DNA of 64,000 nucleotides. It comes from Arthrobacter sp. M2012083. Lineage in GTDB: Bacteria > Actinomycetota > Actinomycetes > Actinomycetales > Micrococcaceae. Made by a program: the position numbers and the translations under genes. Position 1 is the stretch's first letter. Every line of letters begins with the position of its first letter. Of this stretch, positions 62,093 to 64,000 are shown one piece after another. The DNA lies in the NCBI RefSeq assembly GCF_000281065.1, contig NZ_AKKK01000027.1, positions 21,363-85,362 on the forward strand. The letters are read 5' to 3'. The notes beneath the pieces were generated by a model. It made no database searches and was not told where the DNA came from. It saw only the letters and a program-made list of their open reading frames with translations.

Positions 62093-62656
62093 CTAGAACA
62101 GAATGCGCTGGAACAGTATGTGGTCCTGCCACTCCCCCGCGATCTGCAGGTAGGAGGGCGCCATCCCGACCCGCTCGAAACCAGACCGCTTCAAGACAGC
62201 TTGGGAGCCCGCATTGTGGACCAGCGTAGCGGCTTGGATACGGTGCAGACCGAGCTCATTTCCGGCCATATCCACGACGGCGGCCACCGCACCTGACGCT
62301 ATGCCCTTGCCGGTCCAAGCCTCATCCACCCAGTAGCCGAGGTTGGCATTCAAGAAGGGCCCCCGGACAATCCCGGAGAGAGTGATCATTCCGATGATGC
62401 CTTTTGCTGTCGTCAACACCCAAGGCACCTCAGTGCCTAGTTCGTAGAGATTAAGTTTCGCCTGGATCACCGCCGACTGGCCTGTAGTGGTGAAGAACTC
62501 GTTAGCCCGGGTTGGTTCCCATGGTGCCAGGTGCTCACGGTTCCGCCGGTAGGCAGCGGTCAGGGCGGCCGCATCTGAATGTTCCAGCAGGCGCAGGAGA
62601 AGCTGGCCAACCTCTTCGCCCACTACGCCGCGGTCCAGGCTTCGCGTGAGAATCAT
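62093..62656 (-). CDS. GNAT-family N-acetyltransferase (RimJ/RimL type)
   Basis: This 187-residue protein resembles RimJ/RimL ribosomal-protein acetyltransferases: RNREHLAPWEPTRANEFF, LGYWVDEAWTGKGIASGAVAAVVD (acetyl-CoA loop in part) and NAGSQAVLKRSGFERVGMAPSYLQI. The acceptor is unknown. It is divergent from the leader-controlled lipase gene with 98 bases between its start and the leader ORF. Confidence 0.87.
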   Translation of the reverse strand: MILTRSLDRGVVGEEVGQLLLRLLEHSDAAALTAAYRRNREHLAPWEPTRANEFFTTTGQSAVIQAKLNLYELGTEVPWVLTTAKGIIGMITLSGIVRGPFLNANLGYWVDEAWTGKGIASGAVAAVVDMAGNELGLHRIQAATLVHNAGSQAVLKRSGFERVGMAPSYLQIAGEWQDHILFQRILF

Positions 62657-62687
62657 CCCCAGACTCTACCTGCCACTAGCCCGGCAA

Positions 62688-62716
62688 TTGCGTGCGAGTC
62701 GGCTGAATGATAGTTT
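62688..62716 (+). promoter_or_regulatory. Candidate promoter of the leader-lipase transcript
   Basis: TTGCGT (62688-62693), a 17-base spacer and TAGTTT (62711-62716). Both boxes are only moderate matches. The start would be near 62723, giving a ~32-base untranslated lead before the leader ORF. Confidence 0.3.
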
Positions 62717-62754
62717 TTCGGGTGATCGTGAACCAAGACCAGGAGGTGAGACCC

Positions 62755-62814
62755 ATGTACGCAGTATCCATAGTGGGCGCTCCCCTGCAGTCCACGATCA
62801 CGCGACTGAGTTAG
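62755..62814 (+). CDS. Candidate 19-residue leader peptide upstream of the lipase gene
   Basis: ATG 62755 follows AGGAGGTGAGACCC, the best ribosome-binding site in the region, and encodes MYAVSIVGAPLQSTITRLS before TAG at 62812-62814. The coding part contains the 5' arm of a long hairpin, and the stop codon sits in the 3' arm of an inner hairpin. Length and position resemble leader peptides of translational attenuators; no repeated amino acid points to a specific amino-acid signal. Confidence 0.55.
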   Translation: MYAVSIVGAPLQSTITRLS

Positions 62815-62860
62815 TCGCCGCTGGGAGCGCCCGTCAGGCAATTCGCGAAAGGCGACTCCC
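62775..62860 (+). promoter_or_regulatory. Mutually exclusive hairpins, candidate translational attenuator
   Basis: Arm A GGGCGCTCCC (62775-62784) pairs perfectly with arm B GGGAGCGCCC (62823-62832). Arm C GGCGACTCCC (62851-62860), which covers the ribosome-binding site (AAAGG, 62848-62852) and abuts the start codon, can pair with the first nine bases of B over 9 bp with one bulged A. A and C thus compete for B. GCGACT (62802-62807) with AGTCGC (62813-62818) forms an inner hairpin, and AGTCGCC (62813-62819) also matches GGCGACT (62851-62857). Confidence 0.6.
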
Positions 62861-63847
62861 ATGAACACAACATCTTCTTCTCCCCTGAACTCCGCCTCGG
62901 CTTCCGACCAACCGCGGTCGCACCAGCCTCAGCTGAGGGTTGACACCTCACACCCGGTGCCCGCCGGCCAGAGGGCACTAATCCTCGGTGGCGGCGGTTC
63001 CACCGGTAACGCGTGGCTGATCGGCGTCGTCGCTGGCCTGTTCGACGCCGGGTTGGACGTGACCGCCGCGGACCTCACCGTCGGCACATCTGCTGGATCG
63101 ACGGCGGCGGCCCAGCTTGCTTGGGCAAACCCCGCCGAGCTCTTTGACGCCATCCTTGCAGCCGCTCCACCAAGACCGTCCGGCTTGGTTGATACCGTTG
63201 GCGCCGACAACAGAGCCCGGCCCGTGTCCGACCACATGGAGCGAACAGGCAAAATCCTGGAGTCCTCTGCGGATATGGCGGATATGCGCCGCAGGATGGG
63301 CGCAGCGGCAATAGACATGGCTGCAGCTATGGACGACTCCAGTGCGCGGTGGCACGCAACCGTTGCAGCCCGGCTGCCTCATCAGGAGTGGCCGGAACGA
63401 CTGGTATTGCTCACAGCGGTTGATGCCGAAACCGGTGACCCTGTGGTGTTCCACCGCCATAGCGGAGTGGAATTGGTTGACGCAGTGGCGGCCAGCTGCG
63501 CCAGTGGCTTCGCCTACGCTATCGGCAGCAATCACTATATCGACGGCGGCTACCGGGCCAACGCTGAGAATGCGGACCTGGCAGCCGGGTACAGCCGCGT
63601 ACTGGTGCTGTCTCCGTTTGGCGGCCGGACGCGGACTCCGTTGGAGTGGGGCATGCACTTATCCGGGCAAGTGGACGAACTGCGGCGTAGCGGGAGCCGG
63701 GTTGAGACAATCTTCCCCGACAGCGAGGCGGAGCACTTGTTCGGCGTCAATGCGATGGATCTGACGCTGCGGCCGGCTGCTGCCCAAGCCGGCTTCGACC
63801 AGGGCAGGATCCTCGCCGAGCACATCACCGAGTTCTGGCGCCAGTGA
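62861..63847 (+). CDS. Patatin-like phospholipase family protein
   Basis: This 328-residue alpha/beta-hydrolase-like lipase has the patatin Ser-Asp dyad: oxyanion loop GGGGSTG (43-49), nucleophile elbow GTSAGS with Ser77, and catalytic Asp228 in YIDGGYRAN. It hydrolyses acyl esters of lipids; the substrate is unknown. A 30-residue Ser/Pro/Gln-rich N-terminus precedes the fold, with no clear signal peptide. Translation is probably controlled by the leader ORF and hairpins just upstream. A terminator follows at once. Confidence 0.88.
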   Translation: MNTTSSSPLNSASASDQPRSHQPQLRVDTSHPVPAGQRALILGGGGSTGNAWLIGVVAGLFDAGLDVTAADLTVGTSAGSTAAAQLAWANPAELFDAILAAAPPRPSGLVDTVGADNRARPVSDHMERTGKILESSADMADMRRRMGAAAIDMAAAMDDSSARWHATVAARLPHQEWPERLVLLTAVDAETGDPVVFHRHSGVELVDAVAASCASGFAYAIGSNHYIDGGYRANAENADLAAGYSRVLVLSPFGGRTRTPLEWGMHLSGQVDELRRSGSRVETIFPDSEAEHLFGVNAMDLTLRPAAAQAGFDQGRILAEHITEFWRQ

Positions 63848-63854
63848 GTGTTGC

Positions 63855-63883
63855 CCCGGCTGAGTCTTAGCTCAGCCGGGTTT
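63855..63883 (+). terminator. Terminator of the lipase gene
   Basis: CCCGGCTGAG (63855-63864) and CTCAGCCGGG (63871-63880) pair perfectly around six bases and are followed by TTT, eight bases after the stop. Confidence 0.75.
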
Positions 63884-63930
63884 CAGCCCGGGTGAGGTGG
63901 CTGCGGTGTCGGTTTTGTTGTTAAATGCGG

Positions 63931-63965
63931 GAGACCCCCCGACCCGTGGTGGGTTGGGGGGTCTC
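63931..63965 (-). terminator. rRNA operon terminator
   Basis: GAGACCCCCC (63931-63940) and GGGGGGTCTC (63956-63965) pair over 10 bp, extended by ACCC/GGGT inside with one mismatch (A-C on the minus strand). It lies about ten bases after the end of the 5S rRNA. Confidence 0.75.
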
Positions 63966-63975
63966 TACCTAATGG

Positions 63976-64000
63976 TTGTCCGGCGGTGTCCTACTCTCCC
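63976..64000 (-). rRNA. rrf: 5S ribosomal RNA, 3' end (partial)
   Basis: The last 25 bases, read on the minus strand, give GGGAGAGTAGGACACCGCCG followed by GACAA, the conserved 3' end of actinobacterial 5S rRNA. The rest of the gene and presumably the 23S and 16S genes lie beyond the window. Position and the following terminator agree with the end of an rrn operon. Confidence 0.85.

Noticed and set aside
1..64000. Mobile elements, prophage, CRISPR arrays and tRNA genes
   Set aside because: I looked for transposase motifs, terminal inverted repeats, spaced direct repeats and tRNA arm patterns and saw none; the direct repeats present are short and local.

Overview
The window is chromosomal DNA of a high-GC Gram-positive actinobacterium, most likely of the Arthrobacter/Paenarthrobacter group (Micrococcaceae). 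The evidence is the strong G/C preference at codon third positions, LacI/ROK-controlled pentose and rhamnose operons, a Pseudomonas-type L-rhamnose isomerase, several probable leaderless genes with a TANNNT box 6-7 bases before the start codon, and the gene families present. It ends in the 3' end of a 5S rRNA on the minus strand. I see no insertion sequence, prophage, CRISPR array or tRNA.

Layout. 0-5.8 kb: a cut-off LysR regulator, a TIM-barrel isomerase, and a LacI-controlled three-gene cassette (Gfo/Idh/MocA oxidoreductase, DUF993 protein, TIM-barrel isomerase) of unknown substrate. 5.8-7.8 kb: small proteins and a YihY/BrkB membrane protein. 7.9-12 kb: xylose locus (ROK repressor divergent from xylA-xylB). 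12-18.2 kb: arabinose locus (LacI regulator, araB-araD-araA-aldose epimerase). 18.2-24.6 kb: rhamnose locus (LacI regulator divergent from mutarotase, isomerase, aldolase/dehydrogenase fusion and kinase). No sugar transporter lies beside any of the three.

24.6-31.8 kb: panD, an AEC transporter preceded by a tiny overlapping ORF, a GH15 enzyme fused to a phosphatase-like domain lacking its catalytic aspartates, then a class-III aminotransferase and a CoA-acylating semialdehyde dehydrogenase opposite a PucR regulator. 33.7-39 kb: LysR regulator, MHS transporter, M20-type carbamoylase and amidase. Together these could convert N-carbamoyl-beta-alanine or related amides to acetyl-CoA (inference). 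39-44 kb: LLM oxidoreductase, orphan solute-binding lipoprotein, PLP-dependent dehydratase, GNAT, secreted FG-GAP protein. 44.1-50.4 kb: minus-strand operon of ABC transporter, DUF1684, two LLM monooxygenases and a 53-residue protein. A matching promoter drives the divergent FAD/NAD(P)-binding gene at 50.7 kb.

52.7-64 kb: GNAT, HerA-like ATPase, anchored protein of unknown function, AbiEi-like/DUF559 protein, thioredoxin-NHL protein overlapping a CopD-CtaG fusion, HU, GNAT, a patatin-like lipase behind a 19-codon leader ORF with competing RNA hairpins, then rRNA terminators and 5S. That leader is the strongest candidate for an undescribed regulatory device. The DUF993 cassette, the inactive-phosphatase/GH15 fusion and the LLM/DUF1684/ABC operon come next.
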